Positions 52,244-60,086 of a DNA stretch of 64,000 nt are shown piece by piece. The stretch covers positions 1 to 64,000 of the forward strand of contig JBBDSW010000129.1 in NCBI GenBank assembly GCA_040904745.1, written 5' to 3'. The notes under the pieces are model-generated. The model saw only the letters and a list, made by a program, of their open reading frames with translations. It was not told the origin of the DNA and ran no database searches. The stretch comes from T1Sed10-7 sp040904745 (GTDB lineage: Bacteria > Actinomycetota > Nitriliruptoria > Nitriliruptorales > Nitriliruptoraceae). Numbering within the stretch: position 1 is the stretch's first letter; every line of letters starts with the position of its first letter. The translations under genes and the position numbers were made by a program.

Positions 52244-54703
52244 GTGGGCAAGCTCGGGACACACGAGCACAGCATCGATATCGACGGCAAGACCCTCACC
52301 TTCGAGGCCGGGACCCTCGCTGCCCAGGCGGGCGGCGCCGTGGTCATCGGACTCGGTGACACCAAGGTGCTCTCGACGACGACCGCGTCGAAGCAGCCGA
52401 AGGACTTCCTCCCGTTCTTCCCCCTTACCATCGAGGTGGAGGAGCGGATGTACGCCAACGGGCGGATCCCCGGCTCCTTCTTCCGGCGCGAAGGCCGTCC
52501 GTCGGAGAACGCCATCCTCGTCTGTCGACTGACCGACCGGCCGCTGCGACCGACGTTCGCCGAGGGCCTGCGCAACGAGGTCCAGGTCGTCAACACCATC
52601 ATCCAGACCACCCAGGACGACCCGTACGACGTCGTGGCGATGAACGGCTCCTCGCTGGCGACGATGCTCTCGGGGATCCCCTTCGCCGGTCCCGTCGCGG
52701 CGGTGCGTTATGCGATGCTGCGCGACGGCAGCTGGGTAGCGTTCCCGAGCTTCGAGGAGCTCGAGACCGAAGCCGTGTTCAACATGGTCATCTCCGGCCG
52801 GGTCGAGGACGACGGCGAGGTCGCGATCCTGATGATCGAGGCCGAGGCGACCCCCGACAGTTGGATCAAGGTCGACATGGGGGCCCCCGCGCCGACCGAG
52901 CAGGTCGTCGGTCAGGCCATCGAGGACGTCAAGCCACTGATCCGCACGCTTTGCGAGGCACAGCAGGCCTTCGTCGACGAGGTCGGCGCGCGTGACGCGG
53001 GCGAGTTCCCGCTCTTCCTCGACCACAGCGACGAGGTCTTCGACGCCGTCTGGGCCGAGGCCGCGGCCAAGGTCGAGGACGTCTACCGCCAGGCGGAGCT
53101 GAGCAAGGAAGGCAAGGATGAGGCCATCGCCGTCGTCAAGGCCGAGGTGGTCGACACGGTCGTCGCCGCCGGGGTCGGGGATCTCGACGCCGACGAGGTG
53201 CGCAAGCAGGCCGGCGAAGCCTTCCGCACCACCGAGAAGAAGGTCGTCCGCAAGCTGATCGTCGACGAGGGCATCCGCATCGACGGGCGGAGCGTCACCG
53301 ACATCCGGCCGCTGAGCGCCGAGGTCGGGGTCCTGCCGAAGACGCACGGCTCCGCGCTCTTCCAGCGCGGCGACACGCAGGTCCTCTCCGTCCTGGCCCT
53401 CGGTACGACCCGCGATGGCCAGCGTCTCGACACCCTCGACCCGACCGACGAGAAGCTCTTCCTCCACCACTACAACATGCCGCCGTACTCGACCGGTGAG
53501 GCTGGCCGTGTCGGCACGCCGAAGCGTCGTGAGGTCGGACACGGTGCCCTCGCTGAGCGGGCCCTGATCCCGGTACTGCCGGATCAGGAGGAGTGGCCGT
53601 ACGCCATGCGGCTGGTCTCCGATGTCCTCAGCTCGAACGGTTCCACCTCGATGGGCTCCGTCTGCGCGTCCTCCTTGGCGCTGATGGACGGCGGGGTCCC
53701 GACCCACGCACCCGTCGCCGGGATCGCCATGGGGCTCGTCTACGAGAACGGGAAGTTCACGACCCTGACCGACATCCAGGGCGTCGAGGACTTCTTCGGC
53801 GACATGGACTTCAAGGTCGCCGGACCGGAGGGGTTCATCACCGCCCTCCAACTCGACACCAAGCTCGCCGGCATCCCGGCGGCGGTGCTGCAGGACGCAC
53901 TGCTCCAGGCACGCGATGCGCGGCTGGAGATCCTCGACGTCATGAACGCGGCGATCGCAGAGCCGCGCGACGAGGTCGCCGATGGCGCACCCCGCGTCGA
54001 GGTCGTCCACATCCCGCAGGACAAGATCGGTGCGGTCATCGGCCCGCGCGGCGCGATCATCAAGGAACTGGTCGAGGAGACCGGCGCCCAGATCGATGTC
54101 GACGAGGAGGGTGGCCGCGGGGTCGTCAAGATCTACGCGACCTCGCGCGAGGTGGCCCAGGACGCGCTGGACCGCATCAACGCGATCGCCAACCCGCAGC
54201 TGCCCGAGAAGGGCGAGCGCTACCACGCGACGGTCGTGAAGACGGTCGACTTCGGAGCGTTCGTCTCCCTGACCCCGGGCACCGACGGTCTGCTCCACAT
54301 CTCGGAGCTGTCCAAGATGGCCGGCAAGCGTCTCGGCCACGCCGAGGAGGCCGTACAGGCCGGCGACCAGGTCCTGGTCGAGGTCCTCGACGTCCTCGAC
54401 GGTGGGCGCAAGTTCAAGCTCCAGTACGTCGGTGACAAGGCCGACGAGGCCGAGGCAGCACCCGTCCCGGACAAGGGCGATGACGAGACCGGTGAAGCGA
54501 CCGACTCCGGTGACGACGATGGCGGCGACAAGCCACGTGGCGACGACCGCAGCAGTGGTGGCGGTCGGTCTCGCGGACGGCGCGACCGGGATGACCGCGA
54601 TCGTGCAGGTGACCGGGAGACCGGTGACGACCAGGGATCCGGTGGCGAAGGTGGCGGCCGTACCCGCACCCGGACCCGCAGCCGCTCGCGTGGTCGCGAC
54701 TGA
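52244..54703 (+). CDS. pnp: Polyribonucleotide nucleotidyltransferase
   Basis: An 819-aa PNPase, a 3'-5' phosphorolytic exonuclease. Two RNase PH domains (second starting near GIRIDGRSVTDIRPL) flank an alpha-helical domain, then KH (DKIGAVIGPRGAIIKEL) and S1 (ATVVKTVDFGAFVSLTPG). The C-terminal ~85 residues are an Asp/Gly then Arg-rich disordered tail ending RSRSRGRD. I chose GTG at 52244, with ACGGAGG 6 nt upstream. Confidence 0.96.
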   Translation: MGKLGTHEHSIDIDGKTLTFEAGTLAAQAGGAVVIGLGDTKVLSTTTASKQPKDFLPFFPLTIEVEERMYANGRIPGSFFRREGRPSENAILVCRLTDRPLRPTFAEGLRNEVQVVNTIIQTTQDDPYDVVAMNGSSLATMLSGIPFAGPVAAVRYAMLRDGSWVAFPSFEELETEAVFNMVISGRVEDDGEVAILMIEAEATPDSWIKVDMGAPAPTEQVVGQAIEDVKPLIRTLCEAQQAFVDEVGARDAGEFPLFLDHSDEVFDAVWAEAAAKVEDVYRQAELSKEGKDEAIAVVKAEVVDTVVAAGVGDLDADEVRKQAGEAFRTTEKKVVRKLIVDEGIRIDGRSVTDIRPLSAEVGVLPKTHGSALFQRGDTQVLSVLALGTTRDGQRLDTLDPTDEKLFLHHYNMPPYSTGEAGRVGTPKRREVGHGALAERALIPVLPDQEEWPYAMRLVSDVLSSNGSTSMGSVCASSLALMDGGVPTHAPVAGIAMGLVYENGKFTTLTDIQGVEDFFGDMDFKVAGPEGFITALQLDTKLAGIPAAVLQDALLQARDARLEILDVMNAAIAEPRDEVADGAPRVEVVHIPQDKIGAVIGPRGAIIKELVEETGAQIDVDEEGGRGVVKIYATSREVAQDALDRINAIANPQLPEKGERYHATVVKTVDFGAFVSLTPGTDGLLHISELSKMAGKRLGHAEEAVQAGDQVLVEVLDVLDGGRKFKLQYVGDKADEAEAAPVPDKGDDETGEATDSGDDDGGDKPRGDDRSSGGGRSRGRRDRDDRDRAGDRETGDDQGSGGEGGGRTRTRTRSRSRGRD

Positions 54704-54729
54704 GCGTTCGCTGATCTGGAGTGTTCGGC

Positions 54730-54799
<70 letters not shown>

Positions 54800-54872
54800 T
54801 CTCTGTCGAGCGGCCCGGCGCGTACGCTGGCGTCCCGCTCGGGGTCACCCCATCCTCCGCGAAAGGCCTCCG

Positions 54873-56138
54873 GTGCCACATGAGACCACGACGCTGCCCT
54901 CGGGGATCCGCGTCGTCACCGAGACGATGCGATCCGTCCGGTCGGTCGCGTTGGGGCTCTGGCTCGACGTCGGCTCCCGCGACGAGGTGGCTGCGGAGGC
55001 CGGGTGCTCCCATTACCTGGAGCACACCCTCTTCAAGGGAACGGCGACGCGCAGCGCCCGCGACATCGCCGAGTCGCTGGATGCGGTCGGCGGCGAGCTG
55101 AACGCCTTCACCTCGAAGGAGGTGACGTGTTTCCACGCGCGCGTGCTCGACCGTGACCTGCCGGTGGCCTTCGAGGTCCTCGCTGACATGATCGTGGATG
55201 CCCGCAACGAGCCGGCGGATGTCGAGGCGGAGCGGCCGGTCGTGCTCGCCGAACTGGACGGGCTCCACGATGCGCCGGACGAGCTCGTCCACACCGAGTT
55301 CTCCCAGGTCGTCCTGGGGGAGCACCCCCTGGCCGCCGAGACGCTCGGGACGATGGACTCGATCGGTGCGCTCGACCGCGACACGATCCATCGCTACTAC
55401 CTGGACCGGTACCGCCCCGAACAACTCGTGGTGGCCGCGGCCGGCAACGTCGCTCATGACCGGGTCGTCGGGTTGGCCGATCAGCTCCTGGGCGACCTCG
55501 GCCGGCCCGGCCGTAGCGCGGCGGCACGCGCGCCGGTCCTGGGCTACCTCGACCGCACGGTGCGCGTCCGGCACCGGCCGAGCGAGCAGGCACACATCGT
55601 GCTCGGTCGGGGGGGGCTGGATCACCGTGATGAGGATCGCTACGCGCTCAAGGTCCTGGACACGCTGTTCGGTGGTGGCATGTCCTCGCGGCTGTTCCAG
55701 GAGATCCGCGAGACCCGCGGCCTGGCCTACGCGACGTTCAGCTACGCGCTGTCCTACAGCGACGCGGGGCTCGTCGGAGCCTACGTCGGCACCGCGCCCG
55801 GCAAGGTCGACGAGGTGTTGCACGTGTTGACCGACGAGTTCCACCGTGTCGCGGACGATGTCACCCTCGACGAGGTCGAGCGGGCCAAGGGCGCGATGAA
55901 GGGCGGCACGGTGCTGGGGTTGGAGGACACGGGGTCGCGGATGTCCCGCATCGGGAAGCAGCTGGTCACCGGAGCTCCACTGGTCGACGTCGACGAGGCG
56001 CTGGAGCGCATCGCCGCGGTCGATGTCGACGCCGTCCGAGGGGTCGCGCGACGTGTGCTCTCGGGCCCGTACGGCCTGGCTCTGGTGGGACCGTTCGCGG
56101 CGGACGAGGCTCATCGCTTCCACGACGTGGTGGCCTGA
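54873..56138 (+). CDS. M16B (pitrilysin-family) zinc peptidase
   Basis: A 421-aa M16 peptidase with the inverted zinc motif H47YLEH51 and the downstream acidic segment (NAFTSKEVTCFHARV). The C-terminal inactive-type half contains the RETRGLAY segment typical of M16B. Homologues (PepR/MPP-like) follow pnp in many actinobacteria and process or degrade peptides. I chose GTG at 54873 with AAAGG upstream; the frame continues through the gap into pnp sequence but this is not coding. Confidence 0.9.
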   Translation: MPHETTTLPSGIRVVTETMRSVRSVALGLWLDVGSRDEVAAEAGCSHYLEHTLFKGTATRSARDIAESLDAVGGELNAFTSKEVTCFHARVLDRDLPVAFEVLADMIVDARNEPADVEAERPVVLAELDGLHDAPDELVHTEFSQVVLGEHPLAAETLGTMDSIGALDRDTIHRYYLDRYRPEQLVVAAAGNVAHDRVVGLADQLLGDLGRPGRSAAARAPVLGYLDRTVRVRHRPSEQAHIVLGRGGLDHRDEDRYALKVLDTLFGGGMSSRLFQEIRETRGLAYATFSYALSYSDAGLVGAYVGTAPGKVDEVLHVLTDEFHRVADDVTLDEVERAKGAMKGGTVLGLEDTGSRMSRIGKQLVTGAPLVDVDEALERIAAVDVDAVRGVARRVLSGPYGLALVGPFAADEAHRFHDVVA

Positions 56139-56963
56139 GTGATGGCTGCCGTCACCGGATGGTTGGAGGTCGCCGATCGGATCTGGGTCCGGCGTTACGA
56201 CCCCTTCGATGTCAACGTCTCCGTGATCGCCGGCGATCACGGCACCCTGCTGGTCGACACCCGCACCTCCCTGCACGAAGCCGCGGAGGTCCGCCACCAC
56301 CTCGCGGAGCTCGATGTCCCCCCACTGTCTGCGGTCGCCCTCACCCATGCCCACCTCGACCACAGCCTGGGAGCAGGGGCCTTCTCGGGGGTGCCCCTGT
56401 ACGCCAGTCGGGGATGCCGCGAAGCACTGACCCGTCATGGCGTGGACCAGCGTGAGCGGTGGTTCGACCACGTCGACGAGCGTTTCCACGCGCACCTGCG
56501 CGCCAGCCCGATCCCGGCACCAGACCGGCCCGTCGCCTCGGAACAGCGGATCGACCTCGGAGGGCGTGACGTGGAGCTGCGGGTCCTCGGCCGAGGACAT
56601 ACGGACCACGATCTCGTCGTCCACGTGCCCGACGCGGCGACGGTGCTCGTCGGCGACCTCGTGGAGTCCGGCGCCGCTCCCTCGTTCGAGGATGCGTTCC
56701 CGTTCGAGTGGCCTGCAACGCTGGCCCGCGTCGAAGCACTGGACGCGTCCGTGCTCGTCCCAGGGCATGGCACCCCGAGTTCGAACCGCCTGCTCGCGAT
56801 CCAGCGTCAGCAGCAGGCACACCTCGCCGCCCTGTGCCGCGAGGTCATCGCCGGGCTCAGGACCCATGCCATGGCCAAGGTGCTCTCCCCGTTCCCGGAG
56901 GAGACCACGGAGACGGCGCTGGCGCGGGCGGCGTCGACCATCGCGGACGCTGGTGACGCGTAG
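56139..56963 (+). CDS. Metallo-beta-lactamase-fold hydrolase
   Basis: A 274-aa MBL-fold protein. Zinc-site motifs are THAHLDHSLG, a His in GRGHTDHD, the bridging Asp in LVGDLVESG and His in VPGHGTP. The C-terminal ~60 residues (RQQQAHLAALCREVIAG) are helical. The last motifs fit the glyoxalase II-like branch but the substrate is unknown. It starts (GTG 56139 or ATG 56142) right after the M16 stop. Confidence 0.85.
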   Translation: MMAAVTGWLEVADRIWVRRYDPFDVNVSVIAGDHGTLLVDTRTSLHEAAEVRHHLAELDVPPLSAVALTHAHLDHSLGAGAFSGVPLYASRGCREALTRHGVDQRERWFDHVDERFHAHLRASPIPAPDRPVASEQRIDLGGRDVELRVLGRGHTDHDLVVHVPDAATVLVGDLVESGAAPSFEDAFPFEWPATLARVEALDASVLVPGHGTPSSNRLLAIQRQQQAHLAALCREVIAGLRTHAMAKVLSPFPEETTETALARAASTIADAGDA

Positions 56964-56994
56964 GCTCCGAGGGTCGAGCGGGAAGGGCATCCAG

Positions 56995-57792
56995 ATGAGC
57001 GTGCGGGTCGGCGTCGTAGGAGCTGCCGGACGGATGGGAGCGGAGGTCTGTCGTGCCGTGTCGGCGGCGAGCGATGTGACCCTGGTCGCCGCGGTGGACC
57101 CCTCAGCGACCGGGCTGACCCTCGGTCAGGTCGCCGGGCTCACCGGTGAGGACGCTGCCATCGAGGTGGCCGACCACCTCGACGCCTTGCTCGAGGCGAA
57201 CGTCGACGTCGCCGTCGAGTTCAGCGGTCCGCGGAGCGTCGGAGACAACCTCGCATGGGTCCTGGAACACGGCATCCACGCGGTGGTCGGTGCGACCGGT
57301 CTCACGGAGCAGGAGCTCGATCACGCGCGCGGGTTAGCCGCCGCGGGTGCGGCCAACGCGCTGGTGGCCCCCAACTTCGCCATCGGGGCGGTGCTCCTGA
57401 TGCGTTTCGCCGCGGAGGCGGCCCGTCACCTGCCCCATGCCGAGGTGCTGGAGCTCCACCACGACGGCAAGGTGGATGCACCGTCCGGTACGGCGCTGCG
57501 GACCGCGGAGCTGATCGCCGAGGGGCGCGGCGAGGTGCCTGAGATCCCACTCGGCGACGACGCGCACCCCGGCGCTCGGGGCGCCGAGCACGCGGGTGTG
57601 AGGATCCACAGTGTGCGTCTCCCTGGTCTCGTCGCGCACCAGGAGGTCATCTTCGGGGGCCAGGGCCAGACCTTGACGGTGCGACACGACTCGCTCGACC
57701 GGACCTCCTTCATGCCCGGCGTCCTGTTGGCCTGCCGGGAGGTCGCGGGGCTGGATGGCCTGGTCGTGGGCTTGGACCACCTGCTCACGTGA
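56995..57792 (+). CDS. dapB: 4-hydroxy-tetrahydrodipicolinate reductase
   Basis: A 265-aa enzyme of the lysine and diaminopimelate pathway. The NAD(P) motif VGVVGAAGRMG opens the protein, and ELHHDGKVDAPSGTA holds the catalytic His and substrate Lys. GAAGGG precedes the ATG. In mycobacteria thyX and dapA follow downstream; here other genes intervene before a thyX-like gene. Confidence 0.96.
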   Translation: MSVRVGVVGAAGRMGAEVCRAVSAASDVTLVAAVDPSATGLTLGQVAGLTGEDAAIEVADHLDALLEANVDVAVEFSGPRSVGDNLAWVLEHGIHAVVGATGLTEQELDHARGLAAAGAANALVAPNFAIGAVLLMRFAAEAARHLPHAEVLELHHDGKVDAPSGTALRTAELIAEGRGEVPEIPLGDDAHPGARGAEHAGVRIHSVRLPGLVAHQEVIFGGQGQTLTVRHDSLDRTSFMPGVLLACREVAGLDGLVVGLDHLLT

Positions 57793-57993
57793 TGCTGGTG
57801 TGTCCGCGGCCCCGGATGCCGCCGAGGTCGCGCGCCATGGTGCGCTCGGCGTCGACGCTGTACAGCGGCTACGGTCCGTGACCCGGCCGAGAGTCGGTCG
57901 GCCACCGTCGTGCGTGGGTGAGCGCGGCCGCTCGTCGGGGTCCCACGGACGTCCTCGTTCCGTGGCCCGTCGATGGGCCAGGGGAGGACCACC

Positions 57994-59775
57994 GTGACCG
58001 AGCGTGATACGTACCTGGAAGCGCTGCGGCGTTTCGAAGGCGACCTGCGGATGGTCCAGCAGGTGCATGCCTCGATGGAGAGCCGTGGTGTGCAGCTCAC
58101 GGCTGACCACTACCAGCTGATCCTCCAGACCCACCTCGGTGCCCGCGATCTGGCCGGTGCGCACCAGATACTCGCGCGGATGTCCGACGAGGATGTCACG
58201 CCGCCACCGGCTGTGCGGTGGGAGGTGGCGATGGCCACCGCCCGGGCCGGTCGGACGGCCGAAGCGCTGCAGCTCCTCGATCAGCTCCACGAGGAAGGGG
58301 TCGACCCCGATCCCAAGCACGCGCACGGTGTGCTGACCGTCTACCTCGGTGCCGGGCGGTTCCCGGCTGCGCGGGCGGTCCTCCGTCAGATGGCGAAGCA
58401 CGGGCAGGCGGCCACGGCGGCCGAGTACACGCGGCTCCTGCGTGACTGCCTGGACCGGCGGGCGATCAAGGACACCAAGGCGGTGATCGACCTGATGCTG
58501 CAGGTCGATCAGCGGCCTGCGCCGGCGCTGGCGACCGAGTTGGTCGCCATGATCGCGCGTGCCGGGCACACCGATCGCGCGTTGGAGCTGCTCGAGCGGT
58601 TGCGCGAGGGCGGGGTGGAACTGCCTGGTGACGTACACACCGAGCTGCTGCTGGCTCACGCCAAGGCGGGGGATGCGGAGGCCGCACAGGCCGCGTTGGC
58701 AGCGATGGCCGAGGCGGGGACGCAACCGACGAGCTTCCACCGCAACGCGGTACTCGAGGCCCGCATCGCAGCCGGCGATGTGAACGGTTCCTGGGCGGAT
58801 GCTCTGGCGCTCTCCGATGCTGGCCGGATCCCGTCGGGCGACAACCTGGAAGGGTTGATCGATGTCTCGCTGGCTTCCGGTCGTCTGCTGGCGGCCAGCG
58901 GGGTCCTCGACTGGATGTTGATCCTCGGGGTCCCGGTACCTCCGGCGAAGGCCGCTGACATCCTCAGTCGCCATCTGAAGGCCGGGGAGCTCGACCTGGC
59001 GTGGCGGCTGTTCGAGCAGCTGACGGCCCGCGGGGTGCCGGCCGATCGTCGGGTGGCTCGTGACATCGTGGAGCGCCTGGTCAAGGCAGGTCGGTTGGAC
59101 GAGGCAGCTGCGCTCCTCGAACGACTGCGTGCTGCCGGGACCCTGACCCACGGCCGTCACTACGGGCCCCTGTTGCAGGCTCTCGTGGCCGCCAAGCGAA
59201 GTGACGAAGCCGTGGCGCTCCTGGAGAAGCTCCTGGCGAACGGCATCGCACCGACCAGCGCGGACGCCTCCAAGCTCGTCGGGGTGCTGATCAAGGCCAA
59301 GCAGCGTGATCGTGCCGGGTCGCTCATCCGCGCGTTGCGTGAGGCCGGCGTCGGCATCGATGAGCCGACCTACCGCGAGTTGCTGTGGAGCCACGCCAAG
59401 GCGGGGGAGAAGGACGCAGCGCGGGCGGTCTATGACCTGATGGTCGCGGCTGGCATCACCCCGGACGATCGGCATCAGAAGGCGCTGGAATGGGCCTCGG
59501 GGGAGACCAAGCGTCGCCTGCCGGACGAGGACGAGGCAGCGCCGGACGCGGGGACACCCGTCGCGGCGGAGCCGACCATGGCGACCGAGCCGGACGATGG
59601 ATCGGGTGACCCGACGGCCACGGAGCCGCCTCAAGAGGCTGCCGCGGCGGAACCCGCCGCGGCCACCCCGCCGCCGGCCGACACCGGGGGCGACGCGACG
59701 CCGCCGCCGGTCGACACCGAGGGCGACGCGACGCCGCCGCCGGCCGACACCGAGGGCGACGAACAGGCCGGCTGA
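57994..59775 (+). CDS. Pentatricopeptide repeat (PPR) protein with 14 tandem motifs
   Basis: A 593-aa protein without signal peptide or membrane helix. Residues 3-492 are 14 head-to-tail motifs of exactly 35 residues with no insertion: the AG/GR-type turn recurs at 15, 50, 85, 120, 155, 190 and so on to 470. Each motif has helix A, a turn such as KAGRLDEA, helix B and a G-hydrophobic-x-P-D-like end (EEGVDPD, AAGITPD). The 35-residue period separates it from TPR (34) and Sel1 (36). The nucleotide-selecting positions 5/35 are mostly non-canonical: N/S in motif 8 and S/D in motif 13 are code-like, most others not. Residues ~505-593 are a disordered acidic Pro/Ala tail. The GTG start has GGGGAGG at 57981-57987. 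By family it may bind RNA; its target is unknown. Confidence 0.85.
   Translation: MTERDTYLEALRRFEGDLRMVQQVHASMESRGVQLTADHYQLILQTHLGARDLAGAHQILARMSDEDVTPPPAVRWEVAMATARAGRTAEALQLLDQLHEEGVDPDPKHAHGVLTVYLGAGRFPAARAVLRQMAKHGQAATAAEYTRLLRDCLDRRAIKDTKAVIDLMLQVDQRPAPALATELVAMIARAGHTDRALELLERLREGGVELPGDVHTELLLAHAKAGDAEAAQAALAAMAEAGTQPTSFHRNAVLEARIAAGDVNGSWADALALSDAGRIPSGDNLEGLIDVSLASGRLLAASGVLDWMLILGVPVPPAKAADILSRHLKAGELDLAWRLFEQLTARGVPADRRVARDIVERLVKAGRLDEAAALLERLRAAGTLTHGRHYGPLLQALVAAKRSDEAVALLEKLLANGIAPTSADASKLVGVLIKAKQRDRAGSLIRALREAGVGIDEPTYRELLWSHAKAGEKDAARAVYDLMVAAGITPDDRHQKALEWASGETKRRLPDEDEAAPDAGTPVAAEPTMATEPDDGSGDPTATEPPQEAAAAEPAAATPPPADTGGDATPPPVDTEGDATPPPADTEGDEQAG
59665..59760 (+). repeat. 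Three 33-bp tandem repeats in the PPR gene tail
   Basis: Units at 59665-59697, 59698-59730 and 59731-59760 encode TPPPADTGGDA, TPPPVDTEGDA and TPPPADTEGD. They are in frame and differ by a few bases, indicating recent expansion of the disordered tail. Confidence 0.9.
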
Positions 59776-59785
59776 GCGCGTCCTC

Positions 59786-59819
59786 GTCGAGAACCTGCGG
59801 GATACCGCAGCTTCTCGAC
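59786..59819 (+). terminator. 15-bp stem hairpin downstream of the PPR gene
   Basis: A 15-nt arm (59786-59800) pairs with 59805-59819 with one C-C mismatch and a GATA loop. It begins 11 nt after the PPR stop and has no T tract. It is probably a terminator for the PPR gene, possibly bidirectional with the convergent ABC gene. Confidence 0.6.
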
Positions 59820-59840
59820 ACGTTCGCGCCATGTCGACCA

Positions 59841-59895
59841 ACCGGTGAGCAAGTGGTGCGAGAAGTGGCGGAGGGGTCGCCGCTTCTCGCCTGCG
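59841..59895. repeat. 55-nt repeat, copy A, containing a 13-bp hairpin
   Basis: This copy ends exactly at the N gap. Inside it, 59858-59870 pairs with 59878-59890 (13 bp, one G-U) around a 7-nt loop GAGGGGT. It is identical to copy B. Confidence 0.9.
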
Positions 59896-59995
59896 NNNNN
59901 NNNNNNNNNNNNNNNNNNNNNNNNNNNNNNNNNNNNNNNNNNNNNNNNNNNNNNNNNNNNNNNNNNNNNNNNNNNNNNNNNNNNNNNNNNNNNNN
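59896..59995. other. 100-N scaffold gap
   Basis: Exactly 100 N, the conventional value for a gap of unknown size. It lies between identical 55-nt sequences, in the space between convergent genes. Confidence 0.95.
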
Positions 59996-60050
59996 ACCGG
60001 TGAGCAAGTGGTGCGAGAAGTGGCGGAGGGGTCGCCGCTTCTCGCCTGCG
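59996..60050. repeat. 55-nt repeat, copy B, followed by a partial third copy
   Basis: It starts exactly after the N gap and is identical to copy A. The next bases, 60054-60070, repeat GGGTCGCCGCTTCTCGC once more. The region (59776-60086) has no gene beyond these hairpin elements. Confidence 0.9.
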
Positions 60051-60086
60051 CAAGGGTCGCCGCTTCTCGCCCGGCGTGCCGGATGC

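Noticed and set aside
57994..59775. TPR or Sel1 solenoid
   Set aside because: The repeat period is exactly 35 over 14 units and the ends follow the G-x-x-P-D-like PPR pattern; TPR is 34 and Sel1 about 36.
59841..60050. CRISPR-like direct repeats
   Set aside because: Only two identical 55-nt units plus a fragment, directly at a scaffold gap, with no spacers and no cas genes nearby.
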